Shown here one piece after another: positions 1 to 13,200 of a stretch of DNA of 64,000 nt. The position numbers and the translations under genes are program-made. Below the pieces are notes generated by a model, which did not search any database, had not been told where the DNA came from, and saw nothing but the letters and a program-made list of their open reading frames with translations. The first letter of the stretch is position 1; the number at the start of each line of letters is the position of its first letter. The stretch is from Cinclus cinclus (taxonomy: Eukaryota; Chordata; Aves; Passeriformes; Cinclidae), in assembly GCF_963662255.1 (NCBI RefSeq), contig NC_085059.1, positions 5,923,234 to 5,987,233 of the forward strand, read 5' to 3'.

Positions 1-504
1 GCTGGGCTCGGTGGAACGGCTGCACCTGACCTGGGCAGCCAAGGGCTCTTGTGGCAGCTCTGTTCTGAGCTGGTCATGGGTTAGCACTGCACAGGAGGGC
101 TTGGGAGTGGAGGCTGTTCTCTGTGTACCCAGAACAGGGGCAGCACTTGACAGCAGAGCCTGACTTAGGGCTTCTGGTACCCTCTGGAGAAGCCACACTG
201 AACTGAGGCTGAGCTGACAGTCCCCCTTCCTCAGCACTGGGCTTGAATTAGCTGCTCCAGTCCAAACCTGTCCGGGAAGCCTGGGGCTCAACTCGATGAG
301 CTGTCCCGAAGGAGCAGCCCTGCGGAGCTGGCTGAGTGCTGGAGGTGCCTCTGGGAGGGTGTTTTGCTTTGGTCCTCACTGAGCTGTTTGACTGGTCACC
401 CAGCTATCATCTGTGTCCCACCCATGCCAGAGCATGAAGCTTCCTGAAGCTTTCTCCTCAAATCCAGCCTTCCAGCACTGTCTCAGTCCCACCATGCCAA
501 GCCT

Positions 505-1194
505 GAGATCCCCATGGGAAATGGTGCTTTGGGGAGCTGGGGGTGATCTCTGTGAGATCCCCATGGGAAATGGTGCTTTGGGGAGCTGGGGGAGATCTCT
601 GTGAGATCCCCATGGGAAATGGTGCTGCTCTGGGGAGCTGGAGGTGATCTCTGTGAGATCCCCATGGGAAATGGTGCTCTGGGGAGCTGGGGGTGATCTC
701 TGCCAGATCCCCATGGGAAATGGTGCTTTGGGGAGCTGGGGGTGATCTCTGTGAGATCCCCATGGGAAATGGTGCTCTGGGGAGCTGGGGGTGATCTCTG
801 CCAGATCCCCATGGGAAATGGTGCTTTGGGGAGCTGGGGGTGATCTCTGTGAGATCCCCATGGGAAATGGTGCTCTGGGGAGCTGGGGGTGATCTCTGCC
901 AGATCCCCATGGGAAATGGTGCTCTGGGGAGCTGGGGGTGATCTCTGCCAGATCCCCATGGGAAATGGTGCTTTGGGGAGCTGGGGGTGATCTCTGTGAG
1001 ATCCCCATGGGAAATGGTGCTCTGGGGAGCTGGGGGTGATCTCTGTGATATCCCCATGGGAAATGGTTCTTTGGGGAGCTGGGGGTGATCTCTGTGAGAT
1101 CCCCATGGGAGATGATGCTTTGGGGAGCTGGGGGTGATCTCTGTGAGATCCCCATGGAAAATGATGCTTTGGGGAGCTGGAGGTGATCTGTGGG
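505..1194. repeat. 49-bp minisatellite, about 14 copies
   Basis: A unit of 49 bp, containing GAGATCCCCATGGGAAATGG followed by a G-rich 'GGGGAGCTGGGGGTGATCTC' segment, recurs at 505, 554, 603, 655, 704, 753, 802, 851, 900, 949, 998, 1047, 1096 and 1145. One copy (603) is 52 bp because of an extra GCT-type triplet. Copies differ mainly at two places (CTTTGG or CTCTGG; CTCTGTG or CTCTGCC). The central copies alternate in a partly dimeric 98-bp pattern. The right-most copies are more diverged. The long minus-strand open frames here (207-259 codons in all three frames) follow from a stop-free unit whose length is not a multiple of three. Confidence 0.97.
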
Positions 1195-2827
1195 TAGACT
1201 GTGCCTGCTGAGCTAAGGTCTCACATCCCAACTCCTAGATGTGAATTTTTTGAAAAAGTCCTTTGCCTTTGGGAGAGCAGGAAGGACCGTGGAACACCTT
1301 GCACCCCACAGCATCAAAACCTGAGATCCCTGAAAGGAGAAGGAACACGGTGACAATACAAAAATAAATGTAGCATTCCCTATGTCTCTCTGAGGCCAAA
1401 GGTGGGAGCCCAGACATCCCTGGCTGCTCCTGGCTGGTTTCATTTGCATCCTCTGGCAGCTGTTGTCACTGCAGTCACTGAAAGCAAGAGCATACCAGGG
1501 CTGGCAAAAGGACAGACATTTACATGAGGTACAGGCATGCTGTCATCTGGATAAACTCGGGGAAAATGCACACAGGGGTTTTGTGCCTCTGGGCATCAGG
1601 GCAGGAAACCAGCCCTGTCCATGAGAGAATGCAGAAGACTTCCCCACTGGGAAGTATTCAGAAGCAGTAAGTGATACTTGCTGCATTGAGTGGGGTTCTT
1701 GTCTAGCAAGGAGCGTGGTCAGACCCAACATCTCAGCCTCCCTCAGCCTGGTGGTCCTCCCTGGCTGCTTTCTGTGCCTGTCACAAGTCCCCATGTGTCA
1801 CTGAAGCCTCCCCCTGTTCCTCACTGTTGGAGTTACCCTGCTAACAGAGTTGGCTGCTTGAGGACTCATCAGGGCTGAAATGATTTGTTTCTCAGCCATT
1901 TATTGCAAACGAACCATTGGAAGGCTTTCAAAAGCCATCTTCTCTTGACCTAAGTTCAGCTGAATGTTTTAGCAGCATCAGCTTTACATAACACCCCAGT
2001 AGAGGGGAATTCTGGGGGAATAAAATTTATGTTGATAAACAATCCTTGCTGACCAGGATCTCCCTCTCAAAGTTGTGTGGTTATTCAGAGGATCACCGAG
2101 GGAGCTGGGAATTACAAGCCAGCTGCCCCAGAAAAATGTGATGACTTGCGTGTTTACTCCGAGTGTCTGATAAAATCCCAAAATATCTTATGACAGCAGG
2201 TAATTCTTTGCCAACATTTAGATTTCAGTGAAATGTCTTGATAGAGCCCTAGCACCCCAAATTAATTCCAGTTGGTGAGGACAGGAGAGCATCACATGGG
2301 CTGAGAACTGGGTGGGGAGGACCATGAACAATGGATTAGGACAAACAGCAGTGTGTCGAATCGTCAGGGGGGTGAAGGAGAGCGCAGCCTCGGGAGCTCG
2401 AGCCGTGCCAGTCGCTGCCCTCCTTGGTGACTGCACAGAGTTCACCTCTGAAAGCTCTCCTTGGGACCCTGCAGCAAATCCAGGGAGTCCCTGAGGGCTC
2501 TTATGAAGTGGGATCTGTTCGTTGTCGGTTACCTGGGAATGTTTTTCCAGAATATCCTTCATGGGTGTGATCCTGTCTGAGGTGTCCATTCAGCTTTTGT
2601 TCGTGCTCACAAAGACGCTCCCAGTTAATTAGCTGATATTTTGTCCAGGCATTTATTTACCACCAAATTACAAAGGGAGGGGCACAAGTTGAAAAACGAG
2701 GTGAGAAGCATAATGGGGTAGGCTGTGCTCGACTGTGATGTTCCATCTTCACGATCCCCTGGCTTAGGGTGAGAGTTGGGTAATTGCTGGTGTGAGTCCT
2801 TGCTGAAAAGCACTATTAGAAAAGCAG

Positions 2828-2930
2828 ATCTGGGATGGATCCTTCCTCTGCATGTGCGGGGGTCCTGTAACTTCAAAATCTGGGATGAATTCTTCCTTTG
2901 TAGGTGTACAGGGGTCCTGCAACTACAAAC
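2828..2930. repeat. Two-copy imperfect tandem duplication (about 50 bp)
   Basis: The segment beginning ATCTGGGATGGATCCTTCC at 2828 is repeated at 2878 as ATCTGGGATGAATTCTTCC. Both copies end in a GGGGTCCTG(T/C)AACT(T/A)C segment. The second copy is about 3 bp longer. It is a local duplication with no coding content. Confidence 0.85.
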
Positions 2931-5900
2931 AGCATCGTCTAGGTGAGCAGAAAGGATTTCTTCTCATGGTGTTTCAGGCTTGACCATTAGGCAGAGGGGC
3001 TGCCACTGCAGGGACAGGCAGGGCAGGAGAGTGACCAGCATCTGCCTTTCATGGGGTGTGACTGGAAGCTCAGCTTCTACATCCCGCAGCCAGGGGGAAA
3101 GTGTGACCCCAAAGCAGCACTGAAGTGTCTCTGAGCTCTGTGTGACAGTGGAGCTCCCAATGCTCCATCCCAAATAGGCAGAAAATCAAAAAAGCAGCAC
3201 CAATATTCAGGTGTCTGCCTGAGAGGGTGACTCAGGCCCTCTGGATTTCACAGAGACAAGGCTGCTGGGAGCTCTTCAGTGAGATGTGGGAGGTAGTCAG
3301 CATCTCCAGAAATGAAAGGAGGATGAGACTGTGGCTTAAGAGTGATACTCAAAGTTTTCAAGATAATGGATTTTGCAAAGGAAAAGAAAAAAATCATCAA
3401 CCTCATAGCCAAGGAAGAGCAAAGAGGAGTGATTTTGGTTATCTATGGTTAGTGGCAGCTGGCATGGGCAAGGAGAAGGGAACAGAAAGAAGGGGTAGTG
3501 TAAGGACAGAAGGAGAGATGGATTACATCTTTGGAATGATGGAACATCTCTTTTGCACCTGGGGACCAGAAGAGCCTCACAGGTCTCAGTAGGTGCCAGT
3601 GTGACTGGGTTCTCCATCACCTGCATGCATTGACCTTTCTGCCAGGGACCCTGGGCCTATTTCCAGAGGGAATCCACTGTTGCCTGTTGTTGAGATGGTG
3701 AGGTCGGGCTCAGCTGTATCCCAGAAGCCATCCAGGTCCTGTGGGATGCAGTGTGGATGTGTAATACAGCTTGGTTTTGTCTGGATCCTGGTCAGTTGGA
3801 TGGATGTTGCTGTTTTCCCCTCAGGGCAGGGATGTGATCTGCTCAATTTCTGAGTGGTTCTTCCAAGCTTATTCTTGTATTCCTGTGATTTGTTGTCCCC
3901 CTGAACCATGCCTTTGGGTCTTTCCAGGTTAGTTCTGTAGACCCAAAGGTGTACCCAGGCTTTTCCAGGGCAGCTCCTCAGCAGCACCACACCTTCTACA
4001 GATTGATCAGAAAAAAAGTCACATGCACAGGGTACTTAGACTGAGCACTTGCTACAAAAATGTTCTCCAGAAGACGAAACCCCACTCTTCCCATCAGGTT
4101 TTCATTGTGTTCTCAAGCCCCCGTAAATCCCTTTTTTGGTTCTAGGTGGTTCTTTTCCTCTGTATGGAGCTGCTCAAGGGTGGCTTGGGGAGATGGTGAA
4201 GAGGGAGCAGTGGGAGTGCAGAAGTCAAGGAGCAGCTCTGCAGGAATTTCGCTTTAGTGAAGGGTCTGAGTGGAGACCCTCCTTGCCTGTCCAGCTCCAC
4301 TGCCTCCTCACGTTTCCTTTATCACTCCTGCATGGAGATGAGAACCACCCATGCTTACAACAGAAGATGAAACCTGCATTGTGCCCTGTCTCTTCCCAGG
4401 TCTTTCTTGGATCCCAAACTCCTTCCGCTTGTTGTCACTGCAGCTTAAAACTGGCATTTGTGGTGGCATCCAGAGGTCCTGGCTGCAGCATTGTTCCCCT
4501 TGTGCTATTCACAGCACAGAGTCATAACAAGAGCCAGTCCCTGCCCCAAATATATTAAGTGGGATCTTTGAGAGAGGAAATGGAAGCACAGAGAAGGGAT
4601 GTGAATTGTCCTATTTTACGCAACATTTCTGGGATAAAACCCAGCACTATTAATAGCTTTTTGCTCAACAACCATCTTTTGTTCAGAACTCTGGTTTTCA
4701 CCTTAAGTTGTTTGTGTTGTGCAGGATCTGCTGCCCAGTTTGATGAAATTTCCCATTTTGTGACCTAAAGCTAGACATGAAGCAGGTCAGTAAACCCATG
4801 TCCAGTTTGAACTCGGAATAATTTACCTGCTTGGGCCATCACCATGTTGCCTATTGTCTCCTCTTCACCCGCATTTTGCTGCTGCATCGTTGGTCTTTGT
4901 TTTTAGTCACTTGTGTTCTGCAATAGCTAGAAAATGACACCTTCCTGTGTTGCTCTTCCCTAAATCCCTCCATGAAGTAGCTGGACAGTCAGCAAGGGTT
5001 GGCTCTCATCACAAAGTCAAATCTGCTTTACCTTCCTTCTCATTTGTTGCCTATGAATATTCTATAAAGTGATCTTTCTGCCAGAGAAATGTTTGTGGAA
5101 ACAGAAACTGTTGATTAAATTTTAACGAAGAGTCACAGGAAGCAAATTTTAAAATTGCAACTGTATGTTTGTGATAATAAGAGCTCTGTCATTGCTGTCA
5201 GGGACTAGAATTGATGCAGGCCACAAAATCTCTTCATCCAACCAAAATGAGCCAGAGTTTCTTGATTTCTTTTTTTTAAAAACACAAGCCGCAAACTGCT
5301 CATGAGCAATTTACAAGCCAAAAATTAGCCAGGATGACTTTCCAGAGAATAGTTCTGAAGAATATCGCAATAAGCAATATTCAAATATAAAACGAGGGAA
5401 AATAAGGATAAAAAAATTAATCAGGAAGAGCTGACATCCTGGAGACTCCTGGCAGCTGTAAATCAGCTTGGTTGGGGGACATTTCAGTGGAAGCCACCCA
5501 TCGCTGCGCTCCAGTGGGGGTCTGGAGCTACTCAGAACAATGCTGGGAAGCCGCACTCTGGACAAGGCAGGAGACACGCTGTGTTAGTGTCTCCACTGGG
5601 CAGTGCCCAGAGTCCCAGTCGGAATTTACGGCTCCGTTTGCTGCTTCCCTGCAGCCCACGGATGAGGGTGGCCCTTCTCCCTCGCTCCCTCTGCCAGGGC
5701 TGGGGGATCTCTGCCTGCACAGCTGGGCTCGGCTTCTGGGGAGGGATCAGATGCAGCAGCCAGTGCCCAGCAGTGGCACAAATCCAGGGTGAACGGGGCA
5801 CTGGGATGGTGTTATAGTGCGGGGTGGTAATTCCATCCACGCTCGGTGGGGTTTGGGCTCGTGGAAAAGCTGTCTCAGGGATGATCTTTAGTTTCTTTCC

Positions 5901-6985
5901 TGTCTTTGGATAAAAAACAGACCTGCGGTCATTTCTGGTACCAGTGCTTTAAAGCTTTTCTTCAACCAACAGCAAAACTTTTAATCTTTCTAATATAACA
6001 TTACAGAGAACAAACAAGTCTCTAATGCAAGCCCTGGGGTCTCTTGTGGGGAGATCCCGATAAAAACAGGGCTTTCTGTTTTGGAAATACCCTCTGGTGG
6101 ATTTGTCTCTCACCAGAGACAATGGTGAACTTTCAAAGTAGGCAGAGACATGGGAAAAAAAAATACTGTAATTAAGACTGCAAGTGGTTGGCTTTTGTCA
6201 CGGAATTCTAGAGAATATTATTTTATAGGTTAAAAATTAAACATCTCCACCTCAGTATTAGAGGCTTCTCACTGAATTTAATTACCCAGATATTAAAGTG
6301 CTTTCTTCTGTGGATCCCTGCTTTGTGGGGTGTTTCACCTGGTTGTGTGTGAAACATCAGGCTGTTCTCAGGCCCAGAACTTCTGGGAAGTTGAAATAGC
6401 AAAAAAATTTTGCCAGCTGGGCTGTCGCATCTGACCTTCCCTTGACCTCTGCCTGCCCTGGATTAACATCTTGTAACTGATCCTAAGTTTCTCTTGTTTT
6501 TCCCTGCTTGTTGAAGTTAAGCATGTTTAAAAACACTCATTAAAGCTGCGTCTCAGAGCAGATCTGCTGGGGCAGGGAAGGAGGAGGATTCTCTGCTGGG
6601 ATGGGGCTGGTGTGGGCTGGGGTCCCTCTGCAGCGAGGTGTTCTGTGGTTCCTGCTCCTCCTGACCTCAGATCTCACACCTCATTAATTAGCCCCCTCTA
6701 GGCTCCTCATCCTGTCTGAATACAATGCATTGAGAGAGGAGGAAAGAGATGTCCACAAGTGCTGTGCTGCCTGAGTGCAGCCCTGGTCCCTCGCTTGTCC
6801 ACCCGGCTGTGATGGGCACAGGGCTGGGCAGGGAGGGACAGGTTTGTGTGGCCAACCTGGCACCTCACTCAGAGATCTGGGCACGTTCACCTGCCTGCAG
6901 TGGCCCATGCCCTGATTTACCTGAAGGACTTGGTGTGTTTGGGGCTGTGCATTGCAGTGGGTCCTGTTTTTGCAAGTTTTCCTGA

Positions 6986-7214
6986 ATCATAGAATCATCA
7001 CAGAATCCAGAACGGTTTGGGTTGGAAGGGATCTTAAAACTCCTCTCATTCCAACCCCCTGCCATGGGACACCTTCCACTATCCTAAGCTGCTCCAAACC
7101 CCATCCAACCTGGCCTTGGACACTTCCAGGGATCCAGGGGCAGCCACAGCTTCTCTGGGCACCCTGTGCCAGAGCCTGCCCACCCTCACAGGGAAGAATT
7201 TCTCCCTGCAATTC
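6986..7214 (-). mobile_element. CR1 retroposon fragment (3' end)
   Basis: Read on the minus strand, this has the CR1 3' end order: GCACAGGGTGCCCAGAGAAG, a CTGTGGCTGCCCCTGG segment, AAGGCCAGGTTGGATGGGG, GGAAGGTGTCCCATGGCAGG, TTCCAACCCAAACC, then ATTCTATGATT. It is a 5'-truncated copy, as is usual for CR1, a non-LTR element of birds and reptiles. Confidence 0.93.
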
Positions 7215-8600
7215 TCCACCAGTCCATGATGGTCTGTCTGCTGTCCTCCCACCCTTGGTGGTGCAGGCAGTCCCTGTTAGAGGAATTTCAGCTCCCCTCT
7301 AACTGAGCTGTTCTCCCCTGTTATTTTAAAGCAGCAGTCCTGTGATTCATAAAGCTGTGAAACATCCAGTAGGGTTTTTTTCCCCCCATCCCTTTCTAGA
7401 ACCAATGACATTCCACTAATGGTCATTTTCATCTGCAAGTTCTTCCCTGTAATCTGAAAGCTCTTAGCCTTTGGCTTTGCCATGACGTAAGGGGTCTATA
7501 TATGGTTTCATGTACAGATTTCAAAATAAATATTCAATGAAATGAGGGGTTTTTCTGCAAACCTAGATTGTTTTGTCTCCTGGGGTGAGTTTTTCAATCA
7601 CTTTCCTTTGGTGATTGAAAGATGATGGATGCCACCCGGGTCTTTACCAGGGTTCCAGGGCAAGTAATTTGTGCTTAGTGCTCAGTGACTGGAACAAAGG
7701 ATTAATGTATTTTAAAGTTTTGGATGCTTGGGGTAATTTCTTTGTTGGCTGGGTCTGGACTGGCAGTCCACAGAGCATGGGTGGGCAGCTTTTCTAGCTG
7801 ATTGTGAAGATAGAGATAAAGCTATATTTTATGAATTGCTATTTCCAAGGTCATCTGGAAATTGAGCAGTTCATAAAACATATCTTTGTTCAAAGATATA
7901 TTTGATTATATAAAATATGATCCCAGAATCAATTGGGTACAAACAAGATGTTGCCTTTAGGGTTGAAAACACATTGTTAGAGGCATGAAGAGCAGAAATT
8001 GTCGCTGCTGTCTTTGTGTGGCTATTGTTTTTGGTCTTAATAGGAACAGAATGAATGACATTTTTCCACCAGACCACTTATGCTCAACTATACCTCCAGG
8101 ACAACTTCCTGGCCAAAAATATTCAAAACAAACAAACACAATAGCAATTCTACTCCAATTACATTGTTTGCAAACGGGCTAGTGTTCATAGAGTACTAGG
8201 TTTGGCAAATCCAAGAACTTCAGCCCTTGGATTTCGATACTGGATATTTGCATGTGCATTTCTTGGAGCTGTTGTGCTCTTCAGGTGAGTGTTTGTGTAA
8301 CCATGTGCATGGGCACCTCCAGCATTGTGACAAAAGCACAGCCCAGGTGTCTTAACAATTTGGGTGTTGGGAAGACACACTTGGCCAGGTGCTCATTGAT
8401 TTCAGTGGAGCTGAGATTTCAGCCTCAGGCTCTGGACCAAATCATACACCAATTTCAAAACTTTCACTGGAAAGGAGAATAACGGGATTTTTAAGTGTGG
8501 GAAAGAAAGAGGAGGAGTAATTTATCAGTTGCTCTTAAATATAAGTGGAACCAGGATTTGTAAGAGGAGGGTGAAATTTCTGGCTTTCTGGCATTTCTTC

Positions 8601-8650
8601 ATAGAATCATTAAGGTTGGAAAAAACCTCTAAGATCCCATGGTCTGAGTT
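8601..8650 (-). mobile_element. Short CR1 3'-end remnant
   Basis: CATAGAATCATTAAGGTTGG followed by AAAAAACCTCTAAGATC is the reverse complement of an older CR1 terminus. Only about 50 bp can be recognised. Confidence 0.75.
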
Positions 8651-9346
8651 GCCAGAAGGATCCTAGAGACAGCAAACCTAAACAAACAAATCTGCTTGTA
8701 ACTTTGTAGTCAATTTTCTTTGGTGATGGGAATGGTCATGAAAATAGAAATTCTTGTAACTCACAATTTAAATAGATTAGGGGAAAAAATTAAATAGTTT
8801 GTAGATTGGTGTTGTAGCCACTTCTTCTCCCTGAGACAGAAGTCTACAGGAACTTAGTCAAAGGAAAAGAAACTTCTGTGTTAGGGAAGGTATGGGACAT
8901 GTAGGGAGGAATAATGCATTTATTCTGGCTTCAGCCAAGTGCTTTCCACGCATCATTCCAACCCCAAATCCACAGATCTCGGACTTTTCAGCATCTTCAT
9001 GCTCCCAATCATCTGTGACCTTTCCATCAGTGTCTGTTCTGTGTGGGTGTCCTCAGCAGACCCTCTAGGACCTGGAGGAAGGAGCAGCTCCTGCCTTGGC
9101 ACACCTGTGTCCCAAGCTGCCAGGGTGGGACCTCTCCCAGGAACAGAGATGAGCCTCTGACTCCTGCTGGCATAACTGTGAGAGAGGCATCTCCCATGTC
9201 CTGGAGAGCTTTGGGTTATTGACCCTTGCTGTTCTCTGCAGTTGCTGCACAGGCAGACCCTCGGACAATGCAGGTGAGGTGTAAGTGTACCAAGTGAGAC
9301 ACATGGTCTGGTGCTGGCTCCTACACTGGAGTCCCTGCTCTCTGAG

Positions 9347-9535
9347 GGTGGCACAGGGTATCCAGAGAAGCTGTGGCTGCTCCATCCTCGGAAGACTCCA
9401 AGGCCAGGTTGGACGGGGCTTGGAGCAGCCTGGGATAGTGGAAGGTGTCCCTGCCCATGGCAGGGGGCAGAATGAGATGAGCTTTAAGATCCTTCCCAAC
9501 CCAAACCATTCTATGGTTCCATGACTCCATGATCA
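9347..9535 (+). mobile_element. CR1 retroposon fragment (3' end)
   Basis: The plus strand shows GGCACAGGGTATCCAGAGAA, AAGGCCAGGTTGGACGGGGC, a GTGGAAGGTGTCCCTGCCC segment, CCCAACCCAAACCATTCTAT and a decayed terminal octamer series (GGTTCCATGACTCCATGA). It is in the opposite orientation to the copy at 6986. Confidence 0.92.
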
Positions 9536-12500
9536 CTGCTCATGGAAAAGCATGGCTATGTGCTAATTAAAGAGTCAATCAGTGGTTACAGGAAAATTCT
9601 GTCCCTTGGAAACTTAAATTTGTCACTGTTTACCTGTCATGTACCCCTGCTCAGCACACCAAGACTTGAGACAGTGGCCACAGAGACTGCCATGAGAATG
9701 TCTGACCATGCTTTGGCATAAACTGAAACATAAGTTGCCTGAAGTATAAAGCATATTAAAGATATTATATTATGTTTAATACTCTGTGTTTGGAGTCTGT
9801 AGTTACCCACTGGGGGCATGGGGCGATGTGTCAGTGTCACACCAAGGTTCTGTCCCTCAGGCTCTGGGCTGTGTGTGGTCTGTGGACGTTGTGTCCACCC
9901 ATGCAGTAAAGCCAGGGCTGTTCTACAGCTTCACTCAAATCCATCCCTGTTACCTCCAGGGGTGTTGGAGGGTCACAGACTCCGAGGAGTCCTGACACTG
10001 CCACCAAGGAGCTGACTCCCCTCAGCATTCCACAGCCTGCCTGGGTGCACAGCAGGGTCTACCTTTTGACCTCTCCATAAAAACCTAGAAGAAAGGAGGA
10101 CAAACACTGAGTGTGTTGTGAGGCTTTTCTCCAGCAAATCCCACGTTTCCATTCAGGCAGGAGGGAGTTTTCCTCAGAGTAGGTCCCCTTCTTTGACAGG
10201 TTGGCATTTGAAGCCAGTATTGAAACAAAGTCCAGGGGATCAGGAGCTGCTGCTGCTGCTGAGCTTCAGGTTTGTGTCCTTGTCAAATAAAGGCCAAATT
10301 AAACCCAAGGCAAAGGAGCATCACCTCTGATAGAAACAGTGGAGCCTGTGGGACTGAATCAGGCAAGAAATGAGATGGATCACAGTGGGGTCACCCCCAA
10401 GATGTGCCTGGTGTCCCAGCCTGCATGGTGATGTGCCAGGAACACATGTCCTTACTTTGCAGTAAAGATGACAGAAATGGGAAAAAATTCCTTTCAGTTA
10501 AGAGTTGCTACCTTGGTGAATGCTTGTGCTTGAATTTGGAGCAAGTGGAGGCTGCAAAACAATTCCTATGGAAAGATGAATTCTGCAATTTTCCACGTTA
10601 GAGAATGTTGAAATACTCTCATCTGAGGCACCCTATGTAAAAGGGATGGTCTGTGCAGGCAGTGGGATTTTGAACAGCAAAGTGGGGACTCTCCAGAAGG
10701 GGCTTAGGGAACTGAGACTTGGCTCGGGCAGGTATCATGCCTGGACATCTGGTCCTTCAGTGAGCCCTGGGAGCCTCAAGGACTGTGCCTGGAGCATCCT
10801 TTGGATGTCTGGGGAGAGCTGGGAACTCAGACCCATAGAGACACCGCTGGATTTGCAGCTTCTCCACCCCAGCACAACCAGTGGAAGCCCTGGCACCAGT
10901 GTGGAAGGGCTGTCCTGAGGTCAACGGCTTGGACAGGCTGAGAAACACAGCTCCTTTCCAGGAGATCACCTGTGCACCTTCCTTCCCTCCACCCTCTGGC
11001 ACAGGAGGGCTGTCCTGACCTGAGGATATTTGGGTGGGGGCCTTGAGTGGAAAGCCATCACTCAGATACAGGCATGGCAAGGATCACCTGTGGGTTTGTA
11101 GGTCTTAACTCTCCTTGCATCTCTTCCATTCCCGTGAGAAAGCATTTTTCAGCTTCCCTTTTCCATGCCCCAGGGAATTCAAGCTCAGTTGCCTTTTTCC
11201 TCAGCTGCTCAGACAGACAGAAGGATCCTGTCCTCCCAGGTCTCCAGATCCACCTACCTAAACACTTTGCCAGCCTTCACGTGCCAGGCACTGTGGGGGA
11301 GCCTCCAGTGGCTCACTTGGAGTCCTTGGAGGAGGCCAGGATGAGAAGTCCCATCTCCTGATGACATCAGTTGTCCGGTGATCCCAGATGTGTCTGGAGA
11401 TCCCAGATGTGCCCGTGTGGAGCATCCCCACGGCTCGGGAAGCAGCGCCTGTGGCTGGTTTTGCTGGCTGTTCCAGAGTCATGGAGCACCTTTCCCAGGG
11501 TGACTGCTCCTGCTTTCTGCTGCCGAGGGGTTGTTTATGTAGGATGCTCTGTGGGTGGGATGTGGTTTTGTCACCACTCCATTGTTGGACTCTGTTTGGG
11601 CACTCTGCCCGAGGATGATTAATGATGTTTTGAGTTGGGGCTCTGAGGTGCTTGCAGGCATACTGCAGGTACCAGAAGTAAAAGAGGTGTTGTTATCATC
11701 AAGGTACTTCAGTGTTATATCAAGTGTAATCAGAAGTGAATTAATTAAAGCAGTGTGTACATATAAGTCCTTTTATGGAGGATGTTCAAGCAATTCATAT
11801 CGTGTAGTTTGGAGCTCAGCATTTCAGACTTCTGTAACCCTCTCCTCTCTGTGACAAGGCAGCAGATGCCAGGACTGCTATCAGAGGACAAACCTCTCCT
11901 GCAAAGGTCTTTTTGTCAAACATGGCTCTTAAAACAAGTTAGGAAACAGTGTGCATTTGCCGATCCTGGCTCTGGCAGCTTTCAGGGTTAATTTTTACAG
12001 CTCACACAGCTAGTGTACGATGGGATCTAATGGTTGCTTGACCTGACCTTGGAGTGAGAAAAATCTGTAGAAATTTTGTATTTATTGTTGGTCTCTGCTC
12101 TACCAGGATTAAACTTCCTTTTTGCAGCATGACATACCTTTGACGTGGTTGTCACTGAGAAAAAATGCCTGGAAATACACCTGGCTCTTCTGTCCATCAC
12201 CTCAGGCATTGAGAGCCTGGTGATACTTCACCCCACGGAGAGGAGACACAAATTTGGATGGAGGAGGGGTTGACAGAATTGCAAGGTGACCAGTGATACA
12301 GATCCTAAGCTGTAGCTTCAGTCTGACAAGCAGAGCCCAAACCCTTCTCCCTGTTTTGGTAAACTTGGCTGCAGTGGGGGCTGAGCTGGGTGTGCTTCCA
12401 GTCCAGCTGTGGAGGAGGCCACATCTGGCAGGGCTGCTCCATGGGATCCAGATGGTGAGAAGCTGAAACTGCAGCTTCAGCTCAGCCTACTCCAGGGTGA

Positions 12501-12959
12501 TGGGTGACTTGGGCTACCTGGGCTCCTGTTTTGGCTCTGACAGAAGCTGTGCTGGCCCCACCTGTGTGGAGGAGGCTGGGAAAGATGGGAATTGATGGAA
12601 ACAATGAATTAGACCTGGACCTTGCTGGGTACACATCTGAAGCTGTTTGCCCAAGACAGTGTGCTATTTTGATATGTGTGAAGCTAGTGAATTTGCTTTT
12701 ACAGCATGCTGGAAACAGTACCAAACAAGGAGGAGATTAAAATGACCCCACATGCTCAGAGCACTAAGAAAGAGGGCATTTAAAATCAATCCTCTGATCT
12801 TTTTGAGCTAAACTCATGGTTTTCTGAGCTGCAACTCTGTGATTTGGACAGGGCAGAGATGGGAAATGGGTCAAAAGCTGAAAATGTACCTAAATGTAAA
12901 ACTTTGACATACTCCAGTATTAGCACTCCATGTGCTGCTCTGGTCTCTTAAGCTACTTT

Positions 12960-13200
12960 AGTTTACTGCTGGAGAAGGTTGAAAGGTGATTCAGTCATAG
13001 TTTACAAGTACCTAAAAAGGGAAGGGGTTTCTGGTTGCTAGATGGGATTCAAATTTACCAGAGAAAAGCAGAGATCTCCTGGCTGGAAGCCAGAGTTAGA
13101 GAAGTTCAGACTATGAATAAGAGCTGCAGTTTAAACTTTTTACAAGTAAAAACCAGAGGAAAGTCTTTGTCTGGAATTAAGCAGAGTCATCAGCGAATGG
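12960..13200 (+). mobile_element. Possible degenerate CR1/LINE fragment
   Basis: The order 'GAAAGGTGATTCAGTCATAG', 'TTTACAAGTACCTAAAAAGG', 'CTGGAAGCCAGAGTTAGAG' and 'TTCAGACTATGAATAAGAG' resembles the 5' side of the common CR1 3' region of sauropsids. Divergence is high and the ends cannot be placed exactly. Confidence 0.4.

Noticed and set aside
505..1194. Possible CRISPR-like array
   Set aside because: The copies are directly adjacent with no unique spacers, and the sequence is from a vertebrate genome.
376..1231. Three long minus-strand open frames (207-259 codons) with PPAPQSTISHGD-type repeats
   Set aside because: They are the three translations of one 49-bp minisatellite without stop codons. 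Unit length changes the frame at each copy, and there is no coding signature outside the repeat.
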